Origin: Alteromonas sp. RKMC-009
Lineage (GTDB): Bacteria; Pseudomonadota; Gammaproteobacteria; Enterobacterales; Alteromonadaceae
DNA: 64,000 bases
NCBI RefSeq assembly: GCF_003584565.2
Contig: NZ_CP031010.1
Location: forward strand, 4,588,001 to 4,652,000
Direction of reading: 5' to 3'
Below, one piece after another: positions 44,725-55,003 of this stretch (position 1 is the first letter of the stretch; every line of letters begins with the position of its first letter). The position numbers and the translations under genes were made by a program. Under the pieces are notes generated by a model. That model was given only the letters and a program-made list of their open reading frames with translations, was not told the DNA's origin and ran no database searches.

Positions 44725-45510
44725 TTATATTTCAGCAGCTTCCTGCGCCGCCTGTGCCCGCCGCTCTGTCATAGCAACAAGGTAAACAGATACTTCATAA
44801 AGCAACACTATGGGCGTACCCAGTGCTATCTGGGAAATTAAATCAGGTGGTGTAATAAAAGCAGCGACAAGGAATATCAGCACAATAGCGTGGCGCCGGT
44901 AGTGTCTTAAGGTTTCTGCCGTTACCATGCCGGTTTTAGCCAGGATCAACAGAAATACCGGTAACTCAAAACTCAATCCGAATGCCAGAATGAGCTTAAT
45001 CACCAGCGACAGGTATTCACTGACTTTTGCTTCCAGTTCGACTCTGATGGCCTCATTACCACCTGCGGTTTCGAAACTCATAAAAAACTGCCATGCCATC
45101 GGCATCACCACGTAAAACGCAAGAGCAGCGCCGGCGATAAACAAAACCGGGGTCATAATAAACAGCGGCAAAAAACCTTTTCTTTCGTGCTGATACATAC
45201 CCGGAGCAAGAAATCGCCAGACCTGGATCAGAATTAGCGGCACCGAGAAAAACAGAGCAGTAAAAAATGCCAGCTTCAGGTAAGTAAAGAATGCCTCCTG
45301 CAAGCCGGTATAAATCATTCTCCGCTCACTGCCTTCACCGAATTGCTGAAGCAATGGCTGTTGAAGGAAATGGTATATGTCAGCAGAGAAATAGTAGCCT
45401 GCGCCGAACATCACCATAAAAAACGCCAGACAGTAAAGCAGTCGGGTACGAAGCTCGATGAGGTGAGTAAGTAAAGGCGCGGTGGACTTATTGATCTGTT
45501 CGTCATTCAT
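44725..45510 (-). CDS. tatC: Twin-arginine translocase subunit TatC
   Basis: Inner-membrane protein of 261 residues with six transmembrane helices; it recognises twin-arginine signals. 'LLTHLIELRTRLLYC' matches the conserved N-terminus and 'FGLSFELPVFLLILAKTGMV' the fourth-helix region with its Glu. 'MIYTGLQEAFFTYLKLAFFT' and 'FLAPGMYQHERKGFLPLFI' look more like alphaproteobacterial than E. coli-type TatC. It overlaps tatB by 8 bp. The basic N- and C-termini are typical. Confidence 0.95.
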   Translation of the reverse strand: MNDEQINKSTAPLLTHLIELRTRLLYCLAFFMVMFGAGYYFSADIYHFLQQPLLQQFGEGSERRMIYTGLQEAFFTYLKLAFFTALFFSVPLILIQVWRFLAPGMYQHERKGFLPLFIMTPVLFIAGAALAFYVVMPMAWQFFMSFETAGGNEAIRVELEAKVSEYLSLVIKLILAFGLSFELPVFLLILAKTGMVTAETLRHYRRHAIVLIFLVAAFITPPDLISQIALGTPIVLLYEVSVYLVAMTERRAQAAQEAAEI

Positions 45511-45871
45511 TGCGCTGCTCCTTCGCCTTACGCGCTACATCAGCCTGTTTGCGCGCCTCGTCAATTTTGCTCCGGCGCTTAGCATGTTGCTCTGCAGACA
45601 TTGAGCCCGGCGTAAAATCTGCCGGCAGATTTCTGATATCTTCAGGCAAAAACGCTTTCCAGCTTTCGTCACCCGGTTGCGCTTTGCCGTTCACAATATT
45701 CACTTCTTTCGTAAGCTGATTCATGCTGCCCTGCATGCCGGCATACATGCGCTTCAGCTTTGCGGTAAAGCGTCCGAAAATTTGAAACAGCTCAGGTAAA
45801 TCTTTGGGGCCGATGATAATAAGTGCCAGCACACCCACGAAAAAGAGCTCAGTCCAGCTAAGATCAAGCAT
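45503..45871 (-). CDS. tatB: Twin-arginine translocase subunit TatB
   Basis: Protein of 122 residues with one N-terminal membrane helix and an amphipathic helix. '[29 protein letters not shown]' is the TatB start; the 'GPKDLP' hinge resembles alphaproteobacterial TatB (gammaproteobacteria usually have GPQRLP). The C-terminal region is charged and short. It overlaps tatA by 8 bp and tatC by 8 bp, so the three genes are translationally coupled. Confidence 0.94.
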   Translation of the reverse strand: MLDLSWTELFFVGVLALIIIGPKDLPELFQIFGRFTAKLKRMYAGMQGSMNQLTKEVNIVNGKAQPGDESWKAFLPEDIRNLPADFTPGSMSAEQHAKRRSKIDEARKQADVARKAKEQRNE

Positions 45872-46106
45872 GGGGTTGACCGGCCTTCAGCGGTTGCTCT
45901 GATCCACGATTGGACTGTGTGGATTCTGACTCTGTCTGACCGGCAGATGCTGCTGCATCCAGCTTTTGTTCTTCCTCCTGCAACCCCTGTTTGAAACTGC
46001 GGATACCAGAGGCAATATCGCCCATCAAGGCAGGAATACGGCCACGACCGAACAGTAGTACTACGATTAGCAGTACCAGTAAAATCTGCCACATATTCAA
46101 TCCCAT
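45864..46106 (-). CDS. tatA: Twin-arginine translocase subunit TatA
   Basis: Protein of 80 residues that forms the export channel. One membrane helix '[20 protein letters not shown]' with the 'FG' hinge is followed by an amphipathic helix '[14 protein letters not shown]' and a charged tail. The hinge 'GRGRIP' is again alphaproteobacterial-looking (E. coli has 'FGTKKL'). First gene of the tatABC operon, encoded directly upstream of the PhoX gene. Confidence 0.93.
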   Translation of the reverse strand: MGLNMWQILLVLLIVVLLFGRGRIPALMGDIASGIRSFKQGLQEEEQKLDAAASAGQTESESTQSNRGSEQPLKAGQPHA

Positions 46107-46268
46107 TACCCGTCTCCTTTATCAGTATGAATGTCCATGCTGTCCGGGAACTGTGACTGCCACGTGACGAAATGATGAAGATATGATGAGACCGCCGGTT
46201 GATCTCCGGGCCCTGTCCCCCGTTTAAGTATCAACGTGCTAAAAATCTGACAGCGGAGCAAATTACCA

Positions 46269-46490
46269 GTGAAACATTACGCGATTAACACCGAAGTGGA
46301 ATGGAAGTGGGGTAACGGCAAGGCCTCAGGCAATATCCGAAAAAAATATACCGGCGAGGTTGAGTTGACCCTGAAAGGCTCAGAGGTAAAACGTGATGCA
46401 TCTGAAAGTGACCCGGCTTACCTTATTGAGCAGGATGATGGCAGCGAAGTGCTTAAATCTCATAGTGAATTAAGTAAAACGACTGACTAG
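46269..46490 (+). CDS. DUF2945 / HVA1-TUDOR domain small protein
   Basis: Small soluble protein of 73 residues. 'EVEWKWGNGKASGNIRKKYTGEVELTLKG' and 'SDPAYLIEQDDGSEVLKSHSEL' match the DUF2945 (hypervirulence-associated TUDOR) pattern, thought to bind by a small beta-barrel. Function unknown. It stands alone, about 160 bp after the divergent tatA start. Confidence 0.83.
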   Translation: MKHYAINTEVEWKWGNGKASGNIRKKYTGEVELTLKGSEVKRDASESDPAYLIEQDDGSEVLKSHSELSKTTD

Positions 46491-46575
46491 TTGAGATTAT
46501 TTATTGAATTAATTCACCAAGTAAATTAACTTATTTGTCACAATTCCAGTGTTGTGATGAATAAGGATCCTGTCA

Positions 46576-48081
46576 TTGAAACGGTTTATTTCTGTTGTAT
46601 CGAAAAGCAGTCTGGCGCTGCTGGTTTTTGCGAGCTCTCATGCACTCAGTAACACACCGCCGCCGGTGGATGAATTTGCCGGCAAGCCCAGAGTGTTTGT
46701 TTTCACTGATATGGGCAACGAGCCGGACGATCAGATGTCCATGGTGCGCCTGCTGACCTATTCCAATGAACTGGACCTTGAAGGCCTGATTGCAACTACG
46801 TCGACCTGGCAGAAAGAAAAGCGGGAAACAGACACCATAGCCAGTATAATTTCCGCTTACGGCGAAGTACGCAGCAACCTGATGAAACATGCTGACGGTT
46901 GGCCGGAAGCAGCGTATCTGCAAAGTCTGGTGAATGTGGGTCAGCCAGGCTACGGCATGGCCAGTACAGGCAAAGGGCAATCGTCCCCGGGTTCTGAAGC
47001 GCTGATTGCCGCCGTCGATAAAAACGATCCGCGACCGGTTTGGGTAACAGTGTGGGGTGGCGCAAACACGCTGGCGCAGGCACTGATGGATGTGAAAGCG
47101 AACCGCTCAGAGTCAGAACTTAAAGCGTTTGAAAAGAAGCTTCGCGTTTACTCTATTTCTGATCAGGATGATGCTGGCCCGTGGATCCGTAAGCACTTTC
47201 CTGATGTCAGCTATATCGTAAAGCCTTCGTCTCCCGACGGCGGTGAATATGCTTACGCTACCTGGACAGGTATCGCCGGCGATGAATATTATCAAAACGG
47301 CAAAGGTGCTGACTTCACCACCGTATCGAATGAGTGGCTGGAAGAAAACATCCGTAAAAAAGGCCCGCTGGGCAAGCATTACCTGAGATATGCATTCATT
47401 ATGGAAGGTGACACTCCGGCCTTTCTGGGATTAACCGCTAACGGACTGAACAGTTTCCGCAGTCCGTCCTGGGGCGGCTGGGGAGGACGCTATGTCTACC
47501 GTCAACCCTATGGAGAAACGCATTCAATCTGGACTCAGGGCGGTGACTGGTTCCCCCGTGTCACGTCTGCCGATACGGTCACAGGCAAAGACGGTGAAAC
47601 TATAGTCTCTGATCATGCGACCATCTGGCGCTGGCGTGAGCAGTTTCAGCATGATTTTGCAGCCCGCATGGACTGGACTATCAAGCCCTATGAGGAAGCA
47701 AACCACCATCCTGTCGTATCGGTTAACGGGAACACAGGCACAGAGGTGATTTACGCTGATGTTAAACAGGGGGAGACGCTGGTTCTGGACGCTTCTGCCA
47801 CAGAAGATCCTGACGGAAATAAACTGTCCTGGCACTGGTTCCATTATGAAGAAGCAGGCTACAGCGGCATGCCGGGCACCCCGGCTCTGGCGGCACTTTC
47901 ACTGAAAAATGCCGGCAGCAAAAGCGAAGTCACCGTGACTAAAGCATGCAGAGAGATGTGGCACGATACGCCGGTACCCTGTGATAATGGCGGTGAAGCT
48001 CACGTTATTCTCGCAGTAACAGATAACGGCACACCGGCACTGACCAGCTACCGGCGAATCATCATCAAAACCAGAGAATAA
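46576..48081 (+). CDS. DUF1593 domain secreted protein (nucleoside-hydrolase-like)
   Basis: Secreted protein of 501 residues. A signal peptide ends near 'SHALS|NT'. The N-terminal domain begins 'PRVFVFTDMGNEPDDQMSMVRLL', a nucleoside-hydrolase-like metal site with the D-x5-DD-type cluster. The C-terminal domain (about 390-500) has 'GETLVLDASATEDPDGNKLSWHWFHYEEAG', as in the cellulose-binding Sde182-like proteins. It starts at TTG after AAGGA. It probably acts on a glycoside outside the cytosol; the substrate is unknown. A role in plant or algal sugar use is possible, as it is next to a ROK regulator. Confidence 0.85.
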   Translation: MKRFISVVSKSSLALLVFASSHALSNTPPPVDEFAGKPRVFVFTDMGNEPDDQMSMVRLLTYSNELDLEGLIATTSTWQKEKRETDTIASIISAYGEVRSNLMKHADGWPEAAYLQSLVNVGQPGYGMASTGKGQSSPGSEALIAAVDKNDPRPVWVTVWGGANTLAQALMDVKANRSESELKAFEKKLRVYSISDQDDAGPWIRKHFPDVSYIVKPSSPDGGEYAYATWTGIAGDEYYQNGKGADFTTVSNEWLEENIRKKGPLGKHYLRYAFIMEGDTPAFLGLTANGLNSFRSPSWGGWGGRYVYRQPYGETHSIWTQGGDWFPRVTSADTVTGKDGETIVSDHATIWRWREQFQHDFAARMDWTIKPYEEANHHPVVSVNGNTGTEVIYADVKQGETLVLDASATEDPDGNKLSWHWFHYEEAGYSGMPGTPALAALSLKNAGSKSEVTVTKACREMWHDTPVPCDNGGEAHVILAVTDNGTPALTSYRRIIIKTRE

Positions 48082-48103
48082 TAATTCTGCAACGTGGCCG
48101 CAG

Positions 48104-49264
48104 CTAAACTGAAAAGCTGCGGTTCGTTAATTCCAGTAAGCCCCGCGTTGCAACGTCAGTATCCGGCTCATAAGTGATAGCAAGGCGGGATGCAATGGCC
48201 TGGGTACTGCCATGACGCTCAAGCGCTTCTTTGATGGTGGCCCCCAGGTACTCGTGCAGAATGGCCGTTTCACCGTTTAAGTAGATGTGCCGCACATCAA
48301 GCATGGCCATTAGCTGCACGGCAATGTACCCGAGGACATCCCCTGCCTGGTTAATGATGGCCTGCATGGCCGGATTGCCTACATTGAGCAATTCACTGAT
48401 ATGGTGCAGCTTTTCAACAGGCGTTGCGCCTTTCAGCGTAATACCGGCCTGTTCAGCCTGCTCGAAAATCGCGTTATAGGTGACGTACTGCTCAGCACAA
48501 CCGAGGGCGCCGCAATAGCACACAGGACCATGTTTATCGTAGGTCAAGTGGCTCACTTCCGGAGCAAGGCCATCCGGTCCGGCAATTAATCTGCCATCAA
48601 CGCAAATGCCGGTGCCCAGACCATAACCCAGAAGTAATGCTATATAGCTGTCTTCAAACTGATTAAAGGCGTTGAAGTAGAATGTCGAGCACCAGGCAAT
48701 GTTATACAAATGCACAGGCACACCCAGCGCTTCTTCTAACATAGATGCCAGCGGCACGTTTTGTTCATCCAGTAATTGCGACTGATAAATAATGCCGGTG
48801 TGCTGCGCTATTTTTCCCTGAGTAGCAATACATAACGATTTAAGTACATTTACTTCAATACCATGGCCGGCGCATAGTGATCCAACCAGCGCCTGCAGCT
48901 TTGCGGAGAATACAGACGGGGAAAACAGGTTTCCTTCTTTAAATGATACCTGCCATGGCTGACTCAAAGAACGGTGCACTTTTCCTGAAACATCCTGCAA
49001 GTAAGCACTTACACCTTCAATCGAAACGTACATTGCAACACTGAAGTAATGTCCCTCATTCAGTGCCAACTCTGTTGCCGGCCTGCCTGTACGATCTGAG
49101 GAGTCAGTGTCAGCCCCCGGGTTCTCACGAATAAGACCCTCTTCAGCAAGCATTCTGGTCACTTTAGTCAACGCCGGTTTACCCAAACCGGTAGCCTGCG
49201 CCAGCGCTACCCGCGAGTACGGTTGTTGACGAAGTAATGCGACGACTTTATTTTTTCCGTTCAA
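48104..49264 (-). CDS. ROK family transcriptional regulator
   Basis: NagC/Mlc-like repressor of 386 residues. The N-terminal winged helix (about 1-55) reads 'YSRVALAQATGLGKPALTKVTRMLAEEGLI'. The C-terminal ROK sugar-binding domain has 'LLLGYGLGTGICVDGRLIAG' and the zinc-site signature 'HLTYDKHGPVCYCGALGCAEQYV' region (His, then Cys-x-Cys-G-x2-G-Cys). It should sense a sugar or sugar phosphate. Its target is not clear; it is convergent with the DUF1593 gene and divergent from the nitrilase gene. Confidence 0.92.
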   Translation of the reverse strand: MNGKNKVVALLRQQPYSRVALAQATGLGKPALTKVTRMLAEEGLIRENPGADTDSSDRTGRPATELALNEGHYFSVAMYVSIEGVSAYLQDVSGKVHRSLSQPWQVSFKEGNLFSPSVFSAKLQALVGSLCAGHGIEVNVLKSLCIATQGKIAQHTGIIYQSQLLDEQNVPLASMLEEALGVPVHLYNIAWCSTFYFNAFNQFEDSYIALLLGYGLGTGICVDGRLIAGPDGLAPEVSHLTYDKHGPVCYCGALGCAEQYVTYNAIFEQAEQAGITLKGATPVEKLHHISELLNVGNPAMQAIINQAGDVLGYIAVQLMAMLDVRHIYLNGETAILHEYLGATIKEALERHGSTQAIASRLAITYEPDTDVATRGLLELTNRSFSV

Positions 49265-49509
49265 AAGCTGATATTTCGCTAGTGTCTATAGTTAAAACAA
49301 GGCCGTTTTCACAAGCCACGCAACAGGCGAAAAACCTGCGTAAGCCTAGAATACCTTATCCGCCGCTTTTCAAAACCGGAAATTCATATTCAGTTCATCT
49401 GATCTACGATGGCGCTGAGCATCTGTGCCTGTTTTCCCGAGAAACGGCGTACTATGATTCATATCACATAAACCGGCAATCTCTCTGTTCAACACCGTAA
49501 AGGAATTCC

Positions 49510-50433
49510 ATGAAAAAGCGTATATCGGCTTTGCAAATTGGCACTAAACCACAGGGCACTCAGGCGACATTAGAGGCCATTCTCAGTTTTGAAAACGCTA
49601 TTAAAGAAGCACAAACCGATTTAGTGGTGATGCCCGAGGCTTTGCTTGGCGGCTATCCGAAAGGAGAAATCTTCGGAACCCGTCTTGGCTACCGTTTACC
49701 GGAAGGCAGAGAATCCTTTAAGCAATATTTTGATGAAGCCATTACCGTACCGGGACCGGAAACCCATGAACTGGCAGATTTGGCGGCGCGCCTGAATACG
49801 AATCTGGTCATTGGCGTTATCGAAAAGCAGGGTTCGACGCTTTACTGTTCCTCCCTGTATTTCACGCCGGAAGATGGCCTGGCGGCAAAGCACCGCAAAC
49901 TCATGCCCACCGGTACTGAACGCCTGATTTGGGGACAGGGAGACGGCTCCACCCTGCCCGCCATCAATACCTCAGCCGGGCGGATATCCGGTGCAATCTG
50001 CTGGGAAAATCACATGCCTCTGCTTCGTATGGCGCTTTATGGCAAGGGTGTCGATATCTGGTGTGCGCCCACCGTGGACGAGCGGGAGATCTGGCAATGT
50101 TCCATGCGCCATATCGCTCACGAAGGCAGAATGTTTCTGGTCAGTGCCTGTCAGGTGCAACCGTCTCCGGACGCATTAGGCATCAAGGTAGAAAACTGGG
50201 ACGCACAACGCCCGTTAATTGCCGGCGGCAGTGTTATTGTGAGCCCTATGGGCGACATTCTGGCAGGGCCGCTTAAAAACGAAGAAGGTCTCATCACCGC
50301 AGACATTGACCTTGAAGATTTAAAACGCGCCCGCTACGACTTCGACGTAAACGGCCATTACGCCAGACCAGACGTGTTCAGCCTGCAGGTTGATGAATCT
50401 GAGAAAAAATCGGTGGTTTATTCAAAGTCATAA
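49510..50433 (+). CDS. Nitrilase-superfamily carbon-nitrogen hydrolase
   Basis: Hydrolase of 307 residues with the Glu-Lys-Cys triad: Glu43 ('[12 protein letters not shown]'), Lys130 ('[12 protein letters not shown]') and Cys164 ('[13 protein letters not shown]'). The last is the nitrilase/cyanide-hydratase type signature (CWEN). It should convert an aliphatic or aromatic nitrile to the acid and ammonia; the natural substrate is unknown. An AAAGGA precedes the ATG. It is followed by a hairpin and the convergent glmS gene. Confidence 0.92.
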   Translation: MKKRISALQIGTKPQGTQATLEAILSFENAIKEAQTDLVVMPEALLGGYPKGEIFGTRLGYRLPEGRESFKQYFDEAITVPGPETHELADLAARLNTNLVIGVIEKQGSTLYCSSLYFTPEDGLAAKHRKLMPTGTERLIWGQGDGSTLPAINTSAGRISGAICWENHMPLLRMALYGKGVDIWCAPTVDEREIWQCSMRHIAHEGRMFLVSACQVQPSPDALGIKVENWDAQRPLIAGGSVIVSPMGDILAGPLKNEEGLITADIDLEDLKRARYDFDVNGHYARPDVFSLQVDESEKKSVVYSKS

Positions 50434-50435
50434 GA

Positions 50436-50460
50436 ACAAGGCTCCGGAAAGGAGCCTTGT
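50436..50460. terminator. Hairpin between convergent nitrilase and glmS genes
   Basis: ACAAGGCTCC / GGAGCCTTGT, perfect 10-bp stem with a 5-base loop; a short T-rich stretch follows in each direction. Probably bidirectional. Confidence 0.65.
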
Positions 50461-50496
50461 ATATTGTATTACTAAAAAACGTTGTTTCCTGATCCT

Positions 50497-52329
50497 CTAC
50501 TCCACTGTCACCGACTTCGCCAGGTTACGGGGCTGGTCCACGTCAGTACCTTTGATCAGCGCTACATAGTAAGAAAGCAGCTGCAAAGGCAGAGTGTACA
50601 CGATGGGTGCGATGGGGGCTTCGCAGTGGGGAACGTTGATTACCCGCATGGTTTCGTCGCTGGCAAAGTGTGCATCCTTATCAGCGAATACATACATGAT
50701 GCCGCCGCGCGCACGTACTTCTTCTACGTTGGATTTCAGTTTTTCCAGCAGCTCGTTGTTGGGCGCTACTACGATGACAGGCATTTCCTCGTCAATCAGT
50801 GCCAGCGGGCCGTGTTTCAGTTCACCTGAGGCGTAAGCTTCTGCGTGAATGTATGAAATCTCTTTCAGCTTCAACGCGCCTTCCATAGCAATGGGATACT
50901 GGTCGCCACGACCTAAGAACAGTGAGTGGTTCTTGTCGGCAAACTCTTCCGCTAAATCTTCAATACCTTTGGTGATCGCCAGGGTTTCTTCCAGCTTGGC
51001 TGGCAAACTGTGAAGGGCGCTGACGATGCTGCCATGATCTTTGTCTGACATGCCGCTGTGCTTACCCAGTGCCAGCGTGAGCATGAGGAAAGCGGTAAGC
51101 TGAGTCGTGAAAGCCTTGGTCGAGGCAACGCCAATTTCTGCGCCTGCGCGAGTCATAAAGGCAAGATCTGATTCCCTTACCAGCGATGAACCGGGTACGT
51201 TACAAATGGTCAGGCTGGCCATATAGCCCAGATCTTTGGCCAGACGCAGAGCGGCCAGCGTGTCGGCTGTTTCACCGGACTGAGAAATAGTCACCAGCAG
51301 GCTGTTTTCATGTACTACCGATTTGCGGTAACGGAATTCAGAAGCGATTTCGATACCACAGGATACATTCGCGTACTGTTCCAGCCAGTAGCGGGCAGTC
51401 ATACCGGCATGGTAACTGGTACCACAGGCGATGATCTGCACGTGTTTAACCTTTGAGAAAATCTCATCGGCACCGTTGCCGAAAATGTCCGGTAACAGTC
51501 CTTTTTCGTCCACCCGCTGTTGCAGCGTGTTACGCACAACCGTTGGCTGCTCATGGATCTCTTTGAGCATGTAATGGCGGTAACCCGCTTTATCACCTGC
51601 ATCGTGTTCGATGTTAGATTCAATGACTTCACGCTCAACCGGGTTGCCGTTAACGTCAAAAATGCTGACTTCCCGACGGGTAATTTCAGCGACATCACCT
51701 TCCTCAAGGAAGATAAAGCGGCGAGTCACAGGCAGCAGAGCCATCTGGTCTGAGGCAATAAAGTTCTCGCCCAAGCCAAGACCAATCACCAGCGGGCTGC
51801 CGGAGCGTGCCACAACTACCCGTGACGGGTCTTCACTGTCCATGATGACCGTACCGTAAGCACCGTGGAACTGCTTCACACTGTTTTGTACTGCTTCAAG
51901 CAGGCTCACGCCTTTTTGCATTTCGGCATGTACCGTGTGTGCAATGGTTTCCGTGTCGGTGTCACTGGTGAAGGTATAGCCTTGAGCTTTCAGTGATTCA
52001 CGCAAGGCTTCGTAGTTTTCAATGATGCCGTTGTGTACAACGGAGATACGCTCACCGGAGCAATGGGGGTGCGCGTTACGTTCAGTTACGCCGCCATGGG
52101 TTGCCCAGCGGGTATGCGCGATACCGGTAGAACCCAACGCTTCACCGTTCGCCACAGCATCTGCCAGTTCCTGTACCTTGCCGGTACGACGGATGCGGGT
52201 AAGTTCACCGCCTGATTGTAATAACGCCACACCGGCGGAATCATAACCACGGTACTCAAGGCGCTTTAAGCCTTCCAGTAAGATTTCGACTACATTACGC
52301 TCTGCTACAGCGCCGACTATTCCACACAT
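50497..52329 (-). CDS. glmS: Glutamine--fructose-6-phosphate aminotransferase
   Basis: Cytosolic enzyme of 610 residues that makes glucosamine-6-phosphate from fructose-6-phosphate and glutamine, the first step to UDP-GlcNAc. It starts '[12 protein letters not shown]' (Cys2 is the glutaminase nucleophile after Met removal) with '[13 protein letters not shown]'. Two SIS domains follow ('[15 protein letters not shown]', '[14 protein letters not shown]'), and it ends in 'NLAKSVTVE', the conserved C-terminal tail. A DeoR regulator gene precedes it by 2 bp. No glmS ribozyme is expected in this lineage. Confidence 0.97.
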   Translation of the reverse strand: MCGIVGAVAERNVVEILLEGLKRLEYRGYDSAGVALLQSGGELTRIRRTGKVQELADAVANGEALGSTGIAHTRWATHGGVTERNAHPHCSGERISVVHNGIIENYEALRESLKAQGYTFTSDTDTETIAHTVHAEMQKGVSLLEAVQNSVKQFHGAYGTVIMDSEDPSRVVVARSGSPLVIGLGLGENFIASDQMALLPVTRRFIFLEEGDVAEITRREVSIFDVNGNPVEREVIESNIEHDAGDKAGYRHYMLKEIHEQPTVVRNTLQQRVDEKGLLPDIFGNGADEIFSKVKHVQIIACGTSYHAGMTARYWLEQYANVSCGIEIASEFRYRKSVVHENSLLVTISQSGETADTLAALRLAKDLGYMASLTICNVPGSSLVRESDLAFMTRAGAEIGVASTKAFTTQLTAFLMLTLALGKHSGMSDKDHGSIVSALHSLPAKLEETLAITKGIEDLAEEFADKNHSLFLGRGDQYPIAMEGALKLKEISYIHAEAYASGELKHGPLALIDEEMPVIVVAPNNELLEKLKSNVEEVRARGGIMYVFADKDAHFASDETMRVINVPHCEAPIAPIVYTLPLQLLSYYVALIKGTDVDQPRNLAKSVTVE

Positions 52330-52331
52330 GG

Positions 52332-53117
52332 TTATTCTCCGTTTGCCGGGGCAATCATTACGGTGACGCCCTGCTGTTCAATTTGTTGTTTGATTGGTTC
52401 GCTGATGTGCTCATCGGTTATGAGTACATCAATGTCTTCCCACGCCAGTTCAAGGTTAGGCATGCGGAAGGTAAATTTCTCTGACTCAGCCAGTACCACG
52501 ACTTTTGCCGCAACACCGGCCATGGCTTTGGAAAGCCCGGTCAGTTCGTTAAACGTGGTACTGCCTCTTTCGACATCCAGCCCGGACGCACCGATGAAGG
52601 CCAAATCAAAGCTGTAGGCACTGATCATTTTCTCCGCCATATTGCCCTGAAACGCCTGCGAATGTGCATCCCACGTTCCGCCGGTCATGAGTACGGTGGG
52701 TTCGTTATCTGCGATCGTTAATGCGTTGGCAGCACGCAAAGAATTGGTCATGACAACCAGCTTTTTGTGGTTAAGAAAAGGCACGACAGAAGCGGTCGTG
52801 TTACCGCTGTCGAGGATCACTTTCGCGCCGTCTGTCACCAGCGACGCAGCTTTAAGACCAATGGCTGTTTTCGCTGAAGCCGGCGTGGCTGAGGTTTCGC
52901 TGTCAGATCCTGTATCTGCCCCGGAAGACGGAAAAGGCGCAGCACCGCCAAATTCACGCAGCACTCGCTTCCCGCCGGCAAGCACGGCAAGATCTTTACG
53001 GATAGTCACCTGTGAGGTATTGAATCTGGCGGCCATCTCATCCACATGAACATGGCCGGCCTGATTCACCCATTCAACGATTTCATCGCGTCGTTGGCGG
53101 GTATTTCGCTTTTGCAT
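52332..53117 (-). CDS. DeoR family transcriptional regulator upstream of glmS
   Basis: Regulator of 261 residues. The N-terminal DeoR helix-turn-helix (about 5-58) contains '[23 protein letters not shown]'. The C-terminal sugar-phosphate sensor domain has '[20 protein letters not shown]' and '[12 protein letters not shown]'. It is 2 bp before glmS in the same direction. Such regulators in this position may control amino-sugar synthesis; the effector is unknown, though a phosphosugar is likely. Confidence 0.92.
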   Translation of the reverse strand: MQKRNTRQRRDEIVEWVNQAGHVHVDEMAARFNTSQVTIRKDLAVLAGGKRVLREFGGAAPFPSSGADTGSDSETSATPASAKTAIGLKAASLVTDGAKVILDSGNTTASVVPFLNHKKLVVMTNSLRAANALTIADNEPTVLMTGGTWDAHSQAFQGNMAEKMISAYSFDLAFIGASGLDVERGSTTFNELTGLSKAMAGVAAKVVVLAESEKFTFRMPNLELAWEDIDVLITDEHISEPIKQQIEQQGVTVMIAPANGE

Positions 53118-53169
53118 TTCGAAACTTATAAATTACGACTTGAAACTAATAAAGCAGTTAAGGTTTCGA
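53117..53169 (-). promoter_or_regulatory. TYGAAAC-type repeats before the DeoR gene
   Basis: TTTCGAAAC (53117-53125), TTGAAACT (53140-53147) and GGTTTCGA (53162-53169, inverted) cluster at and before the DeoR start. DeoR-family operators often carry TTCGAAA-like units, so autoregulation is plausible. Confidence 0.42.
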
Positions 53170-53182
53170 TTTGCAAGATATT

Positions 53183-54229
53183 TTAGTTATTTCCTTTCAT
53201 ATTTACGTATACAGGCATGACTTTGCCCGTTTCCGCACTTTCGATGGCCAGTTCGATAAGTTTGATCACCGGTATGACCGTCTCCCCGTCTGCGGGCAAT
53301 GAGGCACCGTTACTGACAGCTTCACCCAGCTGGCGGTAGAAGGTGACATATTCACCGGCAAGTGTAGGAACAGTATTCACTCCCTGCGCCGTAGCCAGTT
53401 CACCGAATGCCTCTTCCGGCTCACGGGCCCATTGCCCGCTGTCGAAAGTGAGCCCTTGCTTTAACTGATCTTCCTGAGGATCCAGCCCGAATTTCCGGAA
53501 ACTTCCTTCCGTACCCTGTAATTCAAAGCGCAAAGTACGGTTAGCCTGAAACGGCGAACTGCCCAACTGTACAGTCAGGTTGTTGTAAAACAGAGTGAGG
53601 TCGAAGCTGTCGTCACTTTGTCCGCCTTCACGGGCAATCTGAACAACACCGTGGATCTGTTCCGGCACACCGAACAGTTGCAGCGCCTGGTCGATAAGAT
53701 GCGGGCCTAAGTCCCAGAAGATGCCTGCACCCGGGCCGGCGTTTTCCCGCCAGCGGTCGCGGGGTTGAGGGCGGAACCGGTCAAAGCGGGAAACCAGACG
53801 CTTTACGTCGCCCACACTGCCGTCGCTGATCAGTTTTTTCAGCGTAAGAAAGTCTCCGTCAAAACGACGGTTATGAAATACGCAGAGTTTTTTCTGTTTC
53901 TGCGCTGCCAGTGCAACCAGCGCTTCCGCCTCATCACCGGATAGGGTAAAGGGCTTTTCCACCAGTACATGGCAGTCGTTCATCAGCGCCTGCCGGCTTT
54001 GCACTTCGTGATAGGTATTCGGTGTGGTGATGACAGCCAGGTCAAAGCGCTGATCAGCGAACGCCTTTCCCATTGAGGCATACACCGGCACGCCCGGTAA
54101 CACGGCAGCAACGTCGTCCGGACGGGATGACACCACGCCGCTTACGGTAAATTCAGATAACTGATTTAAAAAAGGGAGATGAAATGTAGTGGCGGAAAAA
54201 CCGAAGCCCACCAGAAGAGTGCGGATCAT
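53183..54229 (-). CDS. Gfo/Idh/MocA family oxidoreductase
   Basis: NAD(P)-dependent oxidoreductase of 348 residues. N-terminal Rossmann fold 'LLVGFGFSATTFHLPFL', then 'VITTPNTYHEVQSRQAL' and the conserved 'VEKPFTLSGDEAEAL'. The C-terminal domain contains 'FWDLGPHLIDQALQLFG' with the catalytic His of this family. YdgJ/YhhX-like members act on sugars or inositols; the substrate is not determined. It lies upstream of the DeoR gene on the same strand, 65 bp away. Confidence 0.92.
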   Translation of the reverse strand: MIRTLLVGFGFSATTFHLPFLNQLSEFTVSGVVSSRPDDVAAVLPGVPVYASMGKAFADQRFDLAVITTPNTYHEVQSRQALMNDCHVLVEKPFTLSGDEAEALVALAAQKQKKLCVFHNRRFDGDFLTLKKLISDGSVGDVKRLVSRFDRFRPQPRDRWRENAGPGAGIFWDLGPHLIDQALQLFGVPEQIHGVVQIAREGGQSDDSFDLTLFYNNLTVQLGSSPFQANRTLRFELQGTEGSFRKFGLDPQEDQLKQGLTFDSGQWAREPEEAFGELATAQGVNTVPTLAGEYVTFYRQLGEAVSNGASLPADGETVIPVIKLIELAIESAETGKVMPVYVNMKGNN

Positions 54230-54452
54230 GAAAAGTCCTGTGAATCTGTCAGTGGAAGCACCTTACCTTAATCAGCCCGAAGCCACAAAGCACAATGCCC
54301 GCTGGCGGTAACAGTAAACAGCGTTTCATCGATAAACACCGTAGTTACGTAACAAAAAATGATGACAAGCGTTGTAAAACAAGGCAATAGTAAAAAGCTA
54401 ATAAATAGAAGAGAACAGGCAGACGGATTGATACCGTCCTGAGGAGAAGTAG

Positions 54453-54935
54453 ATGGCAAGCAGCAGAGAAGTAACTTTGCGTTTTCTGGCAGAACCGGGT
54501 GATCAGAATTTTGGCGGAAAAGTACACGGTGGCGCAGTTATGCGCTGGATTGACCTTGCGGCCTACGCCTGCGCAGCAGGCTGGAGTGGAAAATACTGTA
54601 TTACTGCTTATGTCGGCGGGATCCGGTTTGTAAAACCTATCCTTGTAGGCAGCCTGGTAGAAGTCACAGCGAAGATTATCTATACCGGTACCACATCAAT
54701 GCATCTTTCAATTGATGTCAGTGCCAGAGATCCCAAAGAACAGGATAATGCGAAGACGACACACTGTATTGTAATTATGGTGGCCGTTGATGAAAACGGA
54801 AAGCCGGCTCCGGTCCCGGAATGGAAACCGGAAACGGAACGGGATATTTATCTGCGGGATTACGCTATCCGTCTTGCCAAAATGCGTACTGACATTCACG
54901 AGGAAATGTCGAATACGCTGGCTACATTGGAATGA
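54453..54935 (+). CDS. Acyl-CoA thioesterase, YciA-type hotdog fold
   Basis: Cytosolic thioesterase of 160 residues. 'FGGKVHGGAVMRWIDLAAYACA' is the hotdog signature with the long central helix, and 'FVKPILVGSLVEVTAKIIYTGTTSMHLSIDV' matches the YciA/BACH group. It would hydrolyse acyl-CoAs to free acids and CoA. It lies between the glmU gene and the Gfo/Idh gene on the opposite strand; no functional link to them is visible. Confidence 0.9.
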   Translation: MASSREVTLRFLAEPGDQNFGGKVHGGAVMRWIDLAAYACAAGWSGKYCITAYVGGIRFVKPILVGSLVEVTAKIIYTGTTSMHLSIDVSARDPKEQDNAKTTHCIVIMVAVDENGKPAPVPEWKPETERDIYLRDYAIRLAKMRTDIHEEMSNTLATLE

Positions 54936-54953
54936 TTACGGCGATGTAATGAC

Positions 54954-54991
54954 CTGGCAGGCGTGAGATACTATAAATATCAGCCTGCCAG
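54954..54991. terminator. Hairpin between convergent thioesterase and glmU genes
   Basis: CTGGCAGGC / GCCTGCCAG, perfect 9-bp stem with 20-base loop and no strong T-run. It is probably a bidirectional terminator. Confidence 0.5.
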
Positions 54992-55003
54992 TTCAGTAAG
55001 CAC

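Noticed and set aside
49237..49500. 87-codon plus-strand frame between the ROK and nitrilase genes
   Set aside because: It overlaps the start of the ROK gene and its peptide has no family-like features; treated as chance.
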